Positions 10,800 through 22,955 of a stretch of 64,000 nucleotides of DNA are shown here, piece by piece. The position numbers and the translations under genes were made by a program. The stretch spans positions 12,602,974-12,666,973 of the forward strand of contig CM046853.1 in assembly GCA_025617745.1 (NCBI GenBank). Reading direction: 5' to 3'. How positions within the stretch are numbered: the stretch's first letter is position 1; each line of letters opens with the position of its first letter. The notes under the pieces were generated by a model. It was not told the origin of the DNA, did not search any database, and worked only from the letters and a program-made list of their open reading frames with translations. This DNA comes from Heliocidaris erythrogramma. Lineage: Eukaryota; Echinodermata; Echinoidea; Camarodonta; Echinometridae.

Positions 10800-12490
10800 G
10801 ATGAATTCAAGAATGTATCTTTATAAATGTACAAACTAAGGGTAATTGCAAGTAGATCATCTGTGCTTTGTTCCATGATATATGGGAAACTCAAGGACTT
10901 GATCGGCAGGCAGTTTGAAGTATGTCAAATGTGATCTCTTTTCCACTCAGAAAATTAACAAAAATGACAGAAATACAATTGCACTCCTAATACAGTATTG
11001 CTTAATTTGCTGATTCCCAAATGTTCCCTGAATAACAAACAAATTGTTTCAACATGGACAGGTTCCACTCTGTATTTTAGAAAAACCACTTTCAACATGA
11101 TTTATGACTAGCCTGTCTCTTTCTTCATGTTTCAAAATAATACTTTAAAGGTAGTACATAGTGTTTGCAAAGATCATAGATTTTTCAAATGTATATTATA
11201 TTCGATCCAAGTGACCTACAGAAGAAGATAATGGTCATTGGTCCGGTTAAAATCGGTCAAGGTTCAGAGATATAAAGGGTTTTCTTTTCTCGAGCTGTAT
11301 AGCGCAATCGTTGGCAAAGATATTCTCCTCCGCCAAAATAAAGGTTTTANNNNNNNNNNNNNNNNNNNNNNNNNNNNNNNNNNNNNNNNNNNNNNNNNNN
11401 NNNNNNNNNNNNNNNNNNNNNNNNNNNNNNNNNNNNNNNNNNNNNNNNNNNNNNNNNNNNNNNNNNNNNNNNNNNNNNNNNNNNNNNNNNNNNNNNNNNN
11501 NNNNNNNNNNNNNNNNNNNNNNNNNNNNNNNNNNNNNNNNNNNNNNNNNNNNNNNNNNNNNNNNNNNNNNNNNNNNNNNNNNNNNNNNNNNNNNNNNNNN
11601 NNNNNNNNNNNNNNNNNNNNNNNNNNNNNNNNNNNNNNNNNNNNNNNNNNNNNNNNNNNNNNNNNNNNNNNNNNNNNNNNNNNNNNNNNNNNNNNNNNNN
11701 NNNNNNNNNNNNNNNNNNNNNNNNNNNNNNNNNNNNNNNNNNNNNNNNNNNNNNNNNNNNNNNNNNNNNNNNNNNNNNNNNNNNNNNNNNNNNNNNNNNN
11801 NNNNNNNNNNNNNNNNNNNNNNNNNNNNNNNNNNNNNNNNNNNNNNNNNTTTCTAGCTTTCTCTCCCTCATTCTCCCTTTTTTTCTCTCTGTCTTGTTTC
11901 TTTCTCTATATCTATTTTTTTCTCTATATACATGCTTCTGTTCTCTTTTTTTCTCTCTCTCTCTTTAACCTTCTCAACTGTTCGTTCCTGTTCTTTCTCT
12001 TAGTTCTACTTTGATGACACAAAAGTTTTAACAATTTTAAAATTTTAAATGTAATATTGAGAGTTCTGTTCAGTTTTATTATGTATGATTATTTAGTAGT
12101 ATAATTTGTAGGTTGTATATAGTCATTCGTATTTTTATATTTTATGTGCTTATATGTTTTGACTCTGTAAACTTCATAATTTCAGCTTTAAAGCTGCATG
12201 TTCTTTTATTGAAATAAACTGACACAAAAAACCGAAACTTAATTTATGATGAATATTCTAATTTGTTTTTCAAAAAGAGCACAAACTAGATATAAATAGA
12301 GTATCAAATACATGTGTATATGATATTTGTTTGTTCACCTACAATTCTTTAGTTCGGGTATTATATAATAATTCCAAATATTTCTAATGCACAACATGAA
12401 TAAAATGTACTCAAAGTATATTTTTGCCAAGGAAAGAATATCCTTTTCATGATTTTCCGCAATTTCTTTCATTGTGACCTGCATGCTCAT
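10800..12490. other. Non-coding stretch with assembly gap
   Basis: 11350-11849 is exactly 500 N, the usual placeholder for a gap of unknown size. Open frames spanning it are meaningless. 11850-12003 is CT-rich low complexity. The rest is AT-rich with no recognisable gene. Confidence 0.8.
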
Positions 12491-12500
12491 AATGTTACAG

Positions 12501-14056
12501 GGCTTGCCTCGAATGGGTGGGTTGCGGGATGGGAACGGGAACGGGGACACGGAACGGGGACACCCTTTCGAGACAAGCCCCCCCCCCCCCCGGTTATCTC
12601 GAATGGACGCGTTCCCAGCGAGAAGTTCAATGAACGCGCCACTTCGAGACAACCGGGGGGGGGGGGGCTTTCCTCGAATGGGTGTGTTGAGTAGACTTTT
12701 GTAACAGACGTTTTAGAAATTTTTGAAAAATGTACTCTTGCTGGTTTTTTCGTTTTTCTTTTGTCTAAGATGTAGAAAATATAATAAAACAGTATCTAAA
12801 AAAAGCTTTTGACAAGGAAATCATTATTTGTGCAAAATAAATAGGAGAATTGAATAATTATGCATTAAAACACACGGGACGAAAGGGCACACACATGCAT
12901 ACATACACCCTCAAGCTGTTTCTGAATAAAACATGGACAAATGTTTCCCATTGTTTTGTCTGTCGTAATTGTACTCAACAGGACATTCACAGACACCATA
13001 CAAATACATTAGCAAATATCTTGTTAGTCTTTGTTTTTGGTTAGATCAAATGAATGTATGAGGTTGCATGAATTCATAATGGAATGTTCATTTAAATTCA
13101 AAGGTCTGGTCAGGCAGACAGTCCAGAATAGAATGTTAATTCACTGCGGCATATTTTTTTTTATGGGGGGGGGGGCACAAGATGGCCATGCCCCACCCCT
13201 TATTGGTGGGTGAGTAAGAAAATAGGAAGATGGAAAAATATTCCCGGGAAAATGTAAATAGGGGTCAATTTTCGCAGACTCTGGTGGTTTCCTCCCCGGG
13301 GATAGGAAGGGGGGGGGGGGTTAATTTCCTATATTGCCTGGATAGGGGGTCCAATATCTCAGAAAATTCCTCGGGATAGGGGGGTAAAACAAATTCCAAC
13401 TTCTCCAGGATAGGGGGTCACTTTTGAAAAGGAGGTACGAGCATAGGTCTACCCCTTGTATGGGGAGTTGGGGGCCGGTTACAAACGACCTTTTGATATG
13501 CGTTTTGACTTTTAATAGTGGGTATTGATAGAATGATAGTGGCATTAAAAGGTGTTTCTAACTTTGGAAAGATGATAAACACACCTTGGCTTATGTCAGC
13601 ACATGTCTGTAACACAATTTCACAATATTTAAGAGGTCACGCCAAAAAAATAAAAATAAATAAATAAAAAATCCTGGCTACGCCACTTGCCCTTTCGTCC
13701 CCGTGTGTTTTAATGCATAATTATTCAATTCTCCTATTTATTTTGCACAAATAATGATTTCCTTGTCAAAAGCTTTCTTTAGATACTGTTTTATTATATT
13801 TTCTACATCTTAGACAAAAGAAAAACGAAAAAAAACAGCAAGAGTACATTTTTCAAAAATTTCTAAAACGTCTGTTACAAAAGTCTACTCAACACACCCA
13901 TTCGAGGAAAGCCCCCCGGTTGTCTCGAAGTAGCGCGTTCATTGAAGGTCTCGCTGGGAACGCGTCCATTCGAGATAACCGGGGGGCTTGTCTCGAAAGG
14001 GTGTGCCCGTTCCCGCTCCCATCCCGCTCCCGCAACCCACCCATTCGAGACAAGCC
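12501..14056. mobile_element. Mutator-like long-TIR element with 9-bp target duplication
   Basis: Flanked by the direct repeat ATGTTACAG (12492-12500 and 14057-14065). The arms (about 12501-12888 and 13690-14056) are inverted copies of one another over more than 350 bp. They begin GGCTTG(C/T)CTCGAATGGGTGG and contain several CTCGAATGG/TTCGAGACAA subterminal repeats and poly-C/poly-G tracts. Long TIRs with a 9-bp duplication are the hallmark of MULE-type elements. The interior has no transposase; it holds G-rich GGATAGGGGG repeats (13270-13420) and a CCTGGCTACGCCACTTG end typical of another MITE (about 13673-13690), so it may be a nested composite. Confidence 0.8.
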
Positions 14057-14065
14057 ATGTTACAG

Positions 14066-15045
14066 TGTGTTATTTTGGGGCTGTAAATCACATATTGGAT
14101 TTTCCTTCAAACCATGACTATAACGTCGTCAGTCGAAATAACAGTCATTCAGAATGGGGAGGGGGCATTAAAAATATTGTATTCGTCATTATAAGCACTA
14201 AAATATCAAACACATTCGACAAATTATCTTTCCCGGACTTCATCATATTTTCTCTTCATCTCAAAATCATGAGGTTTACCAAATTTTTTTCTGCATGTAT
14301 ATTGGTGGATAGTTGTTGGGGTTTTTTCTCTAAATAAATATACCTGTACATGTATGTTTTAAAAATGTCTTGCTTATGGTTGCCTGTCAATTTATGGTTG
14401 GGGACCTCAGGCAAGTGTGTTTGTAGCATCCTGAATTCATGCAATCTGTTTTTCCAACTGAAGGAGTCATGGGTCAGAATGACTTCGCAAGTTCACATTA
14501 TGAATATTAAATTAAAAATCAAGCCTAACTAAACTAGCCCTATATACATGATGTACTCTCTAAAAATTAATTCTGACCCACGACATGAATCCCCAAGGGA
14601 GTGTTATATTGATGAATAAGAGTGTAAAATTGCATTTTCTTTGTAGAGAACACTCTAAAATAAATCGACATTCACTCTTGAAAAAGTGATCACTGACGTG
14701 ATTCCCGGAGGAGTGAAGATTATTAAGTTAAGATAAGATTTATTTCCAATTCAATTCAAACATAAAAATACAACATTTGATAAGATAGAAAACAAAACAA
14801 ACAACAACAAAAAAAATCAGCGACCGTGTACAATATAAGTTCATGCACTCTCTCTAGTATCATTCATTACCGGTACCACAAACGTTCAGAGATAAAGTTG
14901 AATACATGTATAAACGAAAATCATCTTGCATGATATATCTTATCATATTCACAAAATTACATGTTTAAACAAGAAATGTAATTCAATTCATGATGTAAAG
15001 AGCTGTGTTTTAAAAGGATACATACAAGATGGAAAGGTTATTTAA
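14066..15045. other. Unassigned AT-rich stretch
   Basis: No gene recognised. Around 14725-14780 the minus strand reads like an AATAAATCTTATC-type retroposon 3' tail, which would suit a LINE fragment, but no coding remnant is seen with it. Confidence 0.4.
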
Positions 15046-15885
15046 AAATATATACTGACGGATCAAACAAGAAGACAAAAGCACCGGTTCTGCATTTTAC
15101 CTGAACTGGATATAAAAAGATTTTTTAGATTAATGTCAATAAATATAATGAGAGCAGAATTAGCAGCTATATATGGCTCTGGAATGGCTTGAAGATTGCA
15201 GAGGAATGTCAGTCGTATTTTTAACAGACTCATGGTAAGCACATCAGGCTATATATAGAAAACAATCAAATACAAAATAGTAGTTGATATACTATATAAA
15301 ATACAAATACTACAAATGTCAGATGTAGCTGTATATTTTGAATGGATACCATCCCATTGCAGTATTTGAGGTAATGAAATTGTGGATAATCTAGCCAAAA
15401 AAAGAGCGTCAAAAGAAAATATTGATCTGGAAATTCCATATATAAAAGAGGAATAAACAAACCATATGTCATCAATTTACAAAGAAACTTGGCGAGTTCA
15501 ATGGGAATCCTCATCAAAATTAATGGTAGACATTTATTTGATATACAGCCTGACGTTACATAAAGTGTAAATTTCCAAGGTCTTAACAGAAATGAGGTAA
15601 TAATCCATCAATTATTAAGACTAGGAAAATGCAAATTAAATTACTATTTATACATATGTAACCAACATGAAAATGGTACATATTGTAATGTCTCAGAAAC
15701 AATAGAACATTTCTTACTTCAATGTAAGAAATACGAATGAGAAAGAAGGATAATGCAAAGAAGACTTTGAAGTCTAACGTAATCTAACGTAACTAATTTA
15801 AAAATTAGTTTAGTGAAATTATTGGGAAGAGATGCAAATTTTAGAGTCATCTTGAATTATATTAAAACAACAAAAAGATTTTAAT
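15046..15885 (+). pseudogene. Decayed non-LTR retrotransposon ORF2 3' part (RNase H)
   Basis: Frames broken by stops and shifts still show RNase H landmarks in order: YTDGSN near 15055, MRAELAAIYGS near 15145, FLTDSW near 15220, EWIPSHCSI-GNEIVDNLAKK near 15340-15400. About 250 bp on comes a C-terminal Cys/His knuckle (ICNQ...YCN...ETIEHFLLQCKKYE, near 15650-15740). RNase H followed by such a knuckle is typical of I/Jockey-like LINEs. At least three in-frame stops make it dead. Confidence 0.8.
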
Positions 15886-17720
15886 AGTTATTTTACTGCT
15901 CCATATTAGCATATTCTTACATTTCCAATATGGAATACAGTCATGAGAGTATGTTATCCTCAATGTAAGATTGTAGTTTGAACGCCCAAAAGAGAGTAAA
16001 AGGGGTGTAATTTTTTTCTTCTCAATATTGTGAGATGAAGTGTAATAATTGATATATATTAAAGATAAAAATATACATTGAACCGAAAAACTGCTTTCGC
16101 CACAAATAGTCTGACAGTAAATCGGATACTGGGGCCAGTAAAACATTCTTACTGGTCAACGGTTGGAGAAGGTCTCCTTCGCGGCTGGCGATTAGTTGTG
16201 GGTGGCAAGGACAGCGGCCCAATCACCCCTTGTGGGTTGCACATAAGAGGCCAAAAGACAGAGGTCCACGCACCCCTTCTACTAGTTCACCAGTTACTCA
16301 GTTATTCGAGGAGCTGAGACTACTAGTAGTGGCCACACAAATAAACTGCCCCCTTTTTGTATCATATGTATTTGTATATATATGTATAGTAGACCTATAG
16401 GCCTATAATTGTACCTTATAGAAATAGTGGAATAAATCGAAAAATATAAAAATATGAGAAAACGGAATTCGACTCGTCATTATTTGGTACGAAAGTTTGA
16501 TTACAACAACGAACAATTAATGGTGATGGGAAACTAATTTTGCACTTCGCAGAGGCAGGTGAGCCAGTTCAAACCCGAAGACATTGGCCGGGAAAAGCAA
16601 AACCACTTCAACAAAGTGGACATCACAACGATGAGGCCTAATAAGGAACGTCAGTAACGCAGATAATCTATTAAGATTGAAGAGCGCCATCAGCTCCAAC
16701 AACAACAACAACAACATGAGATGAAATATTATAAACTACATGTTAAAAGACAAATAAGAGAAGACCGATAGACTATATTTGAACACGAGGGGTTGTTTAC
16801 AGACGTATAGCTGGTCGCGGAGACTGTACTCTCTTCTAATTAAATCATTTAAAAAAATGAAGTTTTCATAAATTTGAATTTAAAGAATATTGCGCACCAA
16901 TACAATTATTTTCAAGTTTGCTCATATTATAACTTTGTTATATATTTTGACAAATTTTATTTGTCTTGCTTCATGATCATATGAATGAAAAAAATATATC
17001 TAAGATTTGATTAATATCTAAATGCACTCTTAGAACCTTATTGGAAATGTAAACCATATGTCTAATCATGAGCTTTATCCTGTCAGGATACATTCCCCTT
17101 TCTACGTTATACATTTCATGTTCGAGTATCGTATTTATGCTTGACAAATCAAATCAAATAGGGTAGAAAAAAATGTGTGTTAACAAGAGTTAACAAGAGA
17201 TTCTGAAAACACAATTTTACAATATAGGAGCGATTTAGGAGCGATATAGGGGGTCGGCCAGCTCAATTGAGGGGGACGGAAGGAACTAGGCTCCGAAGAT
17301 TGGCCAGGGCCAACAAAAATTGAAGAGAACAGTGACACCTTGGAATAGCTATTAAAAGCACTCTAAAGTTGAAGTTACAAATACAAAATGCTAAATTTCC
17401 TCGAAGAAATTTATGGGCGTCAACGATCATCAGTTAGAGTTTTGAAAACTGGGCAGGCCCTTGGGAGTCGGGGGTGATGGGGAATGCAGCACCCCAAGAT
17501 TAAGTTTTGAGGTTGAGAAGGTTGGGGGTGCTGAAGCAACCCCAGATTTTTTTATGGGGGCACTTGCCCCTGGAAGTCATAAAGCAGGGGCGCAAAAAAG
17601 TGCATTAGAAATGGAGTTTTTCTTAGGATAAAAAATGGGAAACTTTTCTAAAACTCGGTCACTTCGCTCCCTCGCATGTATATTGCTTCAGGATCTCTTA
17701 TTTTCGCACTCCAATATTGG
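15886..17720. other. Unassigned, probably repeat-derived stretch
   Basis: 16080-16440 may be the 3' UTR of the LINE remnant or a separate short retroposon ending near AATAAA. 16500-16720 ends in a CAACAACAACAAC run, again retroposon-like. 17220-17700 is G-rich and unclassified. No gene seen. Confidence 0.4.
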
Positions 17721-17725
17721 CTATA

Positions 17726-18624
17726 CAGTGCGTCCCAGAAAAAACGAAACCGATATTAATCGATGTTTAAATCATATCTTAATCACAATTAGGATTGATA
17801 AATGACTCATATTTGTAAAGCGTGGATCCTCTTCTTTCATTGATGCCACTCATAATGATACATACTTCACGTATGAGTGAATAAATACAATATGAAGCAG
17901 GGCTACCAAAAAGTCGTTTGGCTAACGATATCTGAATTTCGAAGAGATAATCACATTTCTAGAAACTTCGTTTTCTGCCCTTTCATAATTATAACACCTC
18001 AGTCGGGAAACATGAGCCAGGTATGACAAAGCTCTGTCGGTGTAAATTGATGCTTGCATTTCCATTATTTATTAAAAGCTACCAGATCGTCCCAGTTATG
18101 TTACTAGAAATACCTGTTGCTCTGTTGTTAACTGCATGGTATAGGTTAATGAAATTGTACCTCACTATCAATCAGCTTTTATCATTTTGTACTCGCCACT
18201 CAATTTTGTTGGCGATCAGCCATGCATGAAGTCTTTTGTCTTTTTGTTTATTGCCAGGACAGGCAGCCATTGCAAACGGATTCGTTTAATAAATCACGGA
18301 AATGCAAGCATCACTTTACACCAACAGAGGTTTATCATCCCTGCCTCATTTTTCCCGATTGAGGCGTCATAATAAGGACAGAAAACGAAGTTTCTAGAAA
18401 TGTGATTATCTCTTTGAAATTCAGATATCGTTGACCAAACGACATTTTGGTATAGCCCTGCTTCATATTGTCTTTATTCACTCATGCGTGAAGTATGTAT
18501 AATATGAGTGGCATCAAATGAAAGAAGAGGATCCAAGCTTTACAAATACGAGTCATTTATCAATCATAATTGTGATTAAACATAATTATAAACCTCGGTT
18601 TCGGTTTTTTTCTGGGACGCACTA
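17726..18624. mobile_element. Palindromic Tc1/mariner-type element (CAGTGCGTCCC family)
   Basis: The left end CAGTGCGTCCCAGAAAAAAC is mirrored at the right end (about 18605-18624). TA flanks lie at 17724-17725 and 18625-18626. The inverted arms extend more than 300 bp; for example GATGCTTGCATTTCC near 18048 pairs with GGAAATGCAAGCATC near 18298. The two halves differ by scattered substitutions, so it is an old hairpin MITE. Confidence 0.85.
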
Positions 18625-18626
18625 TA

Positions 18627-19540
18627 TAAACATCATTTTAAAAAAGGTTTCACAATTGAAGAAAAAAACGTTATTCTCATTGCCTTTTTCCCTTTTATCA
18701 ATTCAGTCTGTGTTTAGATATTGCGCGCCCAATATAGAATATAATATACGTATATAAGATAGCATTTTCAAAGTTTCACCATTTGAAGAAAAAAAAAAAT
18801 TGTAACTTTATGTTACATAGCGAAATTGCTCGACTATACACGCAGTTGCGTGTAAGTATGTGGGAAAGAGGTGGGGTGGTGGCAATTTCATTTATTGCTC
18901 AGATCAGAGCACCAGAGCAATAATACAGAAAGCGCTTTTAAAGTTTGGAACCTAACAAAATATATTCACGTTTTCAGTTGCGTTTGCTTGCTTCGCACAC
19001 TTGCACAAACAATGTAAATGGATTGGCAATAATTTTTTGGAGCGTTTGTTTGTTGTATGTTGCTCCCGGATCTCGTAATTTCGTTCCCCAGTATATTTTT
19101 TGAAGGGCTCAAGATTGATAAAATTTTTTCGTTGCTTTGCTTGCTATATATCAGTTTCATCATCCTCTTGTTAAAATTGCACCCCAATCAGTGGCGCCGG
19201 AAGTGGGGGGACAGGGGGCGGTCGCCCCCCCCCCCAAAAAAAAAGCGCGCTCAGACTACCTTTCAGTTTGCATTAAGAGCTAGGAAAGGAAAGCATGTCA
19301 GTATGAATGTTAATAGACTGTCTAACGTTAATATGGGCAGTGCCCCCTTATAGCCGCGTATAGGTGCACTTTCCCTTCCCCCGGGTGGCGTCGAAAGTCG
19401 GGCATTGTGAAAAAGGAGGACGATACGAATCTCCCTTCTGCCTCGGTAATCGCAAGATGAAAAGGGAATAAGACGAGTGAAGTAAAGCCGAAAAACCTGT
19501 TTACAAATAAATTGTAGTAATAAGAATCACATCCATTTTG
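18627..19540. other. Unassigned stretch with a partial MITE end
   Basis: CAGTGGCGCCGGAAGTGGGG near 19190 resembles the end of the CAGTGGCGTA family found complete just downstream. It is followed by a G/C homopolymer patch and poly-A. No partner end was located. No gene seen. Confidence 0.4.
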
Positions 19541-19545
19541 ATTCA

Positions 19546-19756
19546 CAGTGGCGTATCCAGGGGCTGGCGCCGTCGTAAAAAAAAAAAAATAGCAAAAAAA
19601 AAAAAAGTTGTTCATTAAATAGGCTTCAAAATTGGTCACATATAGGATTATTTTGCATCTCCCAAAGGGGAGGGGGCACCCCTCCCCCAGGACGGCGATC
19701 AATAATGCCTGGCGCCCCCCCCCCCCCCGTATTGGGAAATCCTCGATACGCCCCTG
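19546..19756. mobile_element. Short MITE with CAGNGGCGTATC ends
   Basis: The left end is CAGTGGCGTATCC and the right end mirrors CAGGGGCGTATCG. ATTCA is repeated on both sides (19541-19545 and 19757-19761). Only 211 bp and non-coding, with internal poly-A and poly-C runs. Superfamily not certain. Confidence 0.65.
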
Positions 19757-19763
19757 ATTCATA

Positions 19764-20300
19764 ATGATCATATGATGATGGTGATGATGATGATGATGAT
19801 GATGGTGATGAAGATTGTTATTATTATTGTTATTATTAGTGGTATAGTAGTATTATTGGTATTATTAGTATTATTTTATTATTACTGCATAAACATTGTC
19901 ATTATGTTTTCATAATTTAATTATCATAATCATTATGATGGGTATACGGTCTAATAAGTAATTATCATCTTGCTGTTTTTTTTATTAAGTTTTGTTTTAT
20001 TCAACATACGTCTTAATGTCTTTTCAAGAGACTCCAAACCTTTAGATACATTCTTTTATGTCCCTGCTTGATTTTACTATCGTTCTAATTCTTTGATTTT
20101 TTAAAAAAGTAAAGCATTACTACCCTATAGACGTTGGGCCCCATCATCGAAAAAGATTTGTAAACGTTTTACCACTTTGATTCATATGATCATATGATGA
20201 TGATAATGATGATGATGATGATGATTATGATTATTATGATTATTATGACGATGATTATTATTATTATTATTGTCATTATCATTACTATTATTATTAAAGT
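19764..20300. repeat. GAT/TTA-rich microsatellite pair
   Basis: Two GAT-rich tracts (about 19770-19810 and 20190-20235), each grading into ATT/TTA triplets and each preceded by a GATTCATA-TGATCATATGATGATG block, suggesting a local duplication. Confidence 0.7.
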
Positions 20301-20727
20301 TGTTTTATAATCAATTATTTTGTTTATTGGTATAGGAGTGCGTATTGTGAGAAGATATAAGGAAAGCGTGAGGTTTTATTTTTATTAAAAGTAACAGAAT
20401 CATCAGCATGGCCCCTCTTTCCATGAAAAGTGAGCCCCCTGGAAGGTTTACCCCTCCAATCCAAAAGTGCTTCCGGCGTCCCTGACCCCAATAGGATTAA
20501 GTGCATAAAACCGCTTTTGCAACGGCTCAACATTTTGAAGAAATGTCAACTTTCTGACTATTTCTTAATTCCATGAATGTTGCGCCCACCCAATGTTTGA
20601 AATTCTGATCTCTGGCCTTTCAAATGCTCAACTGCAAATTTTCCTGGGTATGATTGCATAAGAAATTGCGTGAGTTTGGGAGTTAAAAATGCCTCCCCCT
20701 TCATAAAAAGAAATCGCCCCCGGACCC

Positions 20728-20736
20728 CAGACCCCC

Positions 20737-20768
<32 letters not shown>
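20728..20768. repeat. Poly-C tract
   Basis: An almost pure C run of about 40 bases. It makes a spurious poly-Gly frame on the minus strand and its length is probably unreliable in the assembly. Confidence 0.9.
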
Positions 20769-20771
<3 letters not shown>

Positions 20772-20899
20772 CACCACAAACAACATAATTGTGCCTCCTA
20801 TAGTGTTATTTGAAGAAGTTGTTTTTAGTAGGCACAATAATGGTAACAAGGCAGACCGGGTGCTTTTTAGAAACACAAACTTCGGCTTCAGTCTATAAT

Positions 20900-21098
20900 G
20901 ACATAGGCCTACGACCATCGATCTAGGACTCGGGTCAAGGGGCAGCGCTTTAGATTATGGACCTGGGTTTGCTGGCCTAGCCTGGCGCAGCGTAACGCAA
21001 CATATAGCGCTAGCTGCAGCGCTAGCAGCTAGCTCAGTTCAATGAACATCCGGGGAATCTGGAAGTAATGTATGAGATCAATATGGCGGCGGATACAT
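20900..21098 (+). promoter_or_regulatory. HUWE1: Probable HUWE1 promoter and 5' UTR exon
   Basis: A GC-richer patch with repeated AGCGCTAGC palindromes (about 21005-21032) precedes AATATGGCGGC (21080-21090). This exactly matches the YY1 motif that sits just downstream of many housekeeping start sites. A strong donor CAT|GTGAGT follows at 21099. The next good acceptor on this strand with the HUWE1 start codon is at 25407. No transcription start can be read directly; assignment to HUWE1 rests on orientation, motif and lack of another gene between. Confidence 0.45.
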
Positions 21099-22018
21099 GT
21101 GAGTCGTCATTTCTGTTTTTGCTCTCTTTTCAGTCTATTTAGAGTTTGTTTGTAATCTTTAAGTTTTTGAATACTTAGTTGAGCATTTTATTTTTAAGTG
21201 AATGGGCTTTGTTGTGCCTTTATATGCATCATTATGTTAGATTTACCTAGTACAAGCAACCATTTATTACGGCGGTAAAGACTAAGTCGGTGTTTGTGTG
21301 TGACTGGCTATGGAATGTACTGTGCGAATGATGTGCGTGCAGTTACTACTCGCAAATGAATGGTGACCTGCAAATTTGAGTGATCAAATGTTATTGCGTA
21401 CTGCCTTGGATATACATGATATAGATCAAAGTTAGACTGATAATTAAATGAAAATTATTTTGTGGCTGAATGACAAAAGAGTCTAGTTGACATATCGTGC
21501 TCCTTTTTTAGCCTTTCTTTTCACCGAATTTCAGCAGTGAAAAAAATAAGCGGGGCTAAAATCATGAAAATTCCTAAAATAACGCCAGGGCGATTAACTT
21601 AGCATCATTAGGCCCCGAAATTCTTGAATGAGTTGAAAAAGCCACCGTAAATGAAAAAATATTTCTGCCCATGGGTGGTAGTGCATTGAAATATCTGAAC
21701 ACAATAGGTGGACTTTATCTAAGTAGCCCTCGCGAAAGAAATTTTAATTTTTACACTGCTTTTCAGGTTTCTGTTATTAAAAGATGATGAGCATGATGAG
21801 GTTGATTGCAAATGTTTCCAAGTCTAACTTAATTTTATTTTTGTCTTTTTTTATATCACAAAAGGCTAAATAAGTTGAACATGATAAAGGCGGCTAATAA
21901 AGTAACAAAGCAAGCTTTCAGTTTCAAAGTTGTAGTTTTTCGGACATGTCGGAACCATCCGTAGAATATGTCATGAGGAGCTAATATTAATCATGCCTGG
22001 TCTTGATGGAGGCAGCAA

Positions 22019-22048
22019 GCGTGTGTGTGTGTGTGTGTGTGTGTGTGA
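22019..22048. repeat. (GT)n microsatellite
   Basis: About 13 GT units inside the proposed HUWE1 5' UTR intron. Confidence 0.9.
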
Positions 22049-22740
22049 GATTGGGTTTTTACAGATGTGTATCTATTTTTACAGACGTGTATTTGTTCAT
22101 TTTGTTAAAACATTCAAAGAATATATGTTGATTGTATAATTTGTATTTCATGGAATCATAAAGATCATTGAAAAAAAAAAAGTTATCAATCAAATATTAT
22201 TTAGGTCTGGGAGCGACCTTAAACGTCAGCATCCAAGGTGCACCAGAATAATCGAATAATCTCATGAAATAAATGAATCCACTGCTCATTCAGGTCACCC
22301 CAGGTCATTTTCATTTTCTGGGATGTTTATTTTTCAAAACAACATTAAGTCAAGGTTTGTGCTTGTAGTGTGAGCCCTGAGAGAGCTAGAATTAGAATCT
22401 TCATCATCAAATACATGGAAGTACTCGTCCCTTCGTCACATCTACATGTACGTTCCATTTTAACCATCTTCTCGCTGAGATAAGAAACAAATTTGCCTCG
22501 TACATGTATGCATACAGAAAGGCATTTGAGCATGCTGGACCATCTTCAGAAATTTTTTGAGCGACTGGCATATCTTCCTCAAATGATGAAGATTTCAATA
22601 GTATTTATGAGTATGATGATAATCATGCTCATGTCCGACAATGATTTCTCTCTAATAATTAGATCTATTTGAACTTAAATTTTAGAATGTTTAATATGTA
22701 TAAAATTACCATAAAAAGTAATATTCTATTGGTTGATGTT

Positions 22741-22955
22741 TAAGGAGTATACAGAAAATAAAGGATAACATAAAACCCCATAGATATATGTCATAAGGCC
22801 TTATCCTATGGCAAGCATGTACTGTATTTTAACTTGCATTGTCTTTTTGTAGAAGTAATATTATAAGCTTAATATTTTTTTATAAGAGTATTGGGACTTC
22901 GAAATTCCCTAACAGAGCAAAATATCTTTTAGTGATTGATACACTTTAAAACCTG
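22741..22955. repeat. Dispersed repeat, copy 2
   Basis: Diverged copy of the unit at 8957-9235, in the same orientation, here AT-rich where the other is CpG-rich. Non-coding. Confidence 0.6.

Noticed and set aside
10681-10800. Longer minus-strand frame reading CDHAKKHSEEAPHKQ as a third zinc finger
   Set aside because: Lacks the C-x2-C pair and runs to a stop; only a short phase-compatible candidate exon is kept at low confidence.
11238-12014. Open frames of 174-258 codons across the N block
   Set aside because: They consist of unknown residues from the assembly gap plus CT-rich low complexity.
12335-12704. Overlapping frames around 12.5 kb
   Set aside because: They lie in the arm of the Mutator-like element and its poly-G/poly-C runs.
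16130-16320. tRNA-like or SINE head
   Set aside because: No A/B box pair or cloverleaf could be read.
20558-20918. Gly-rich minus-strand frames
   Set aside because: Poly-C tract artefact.
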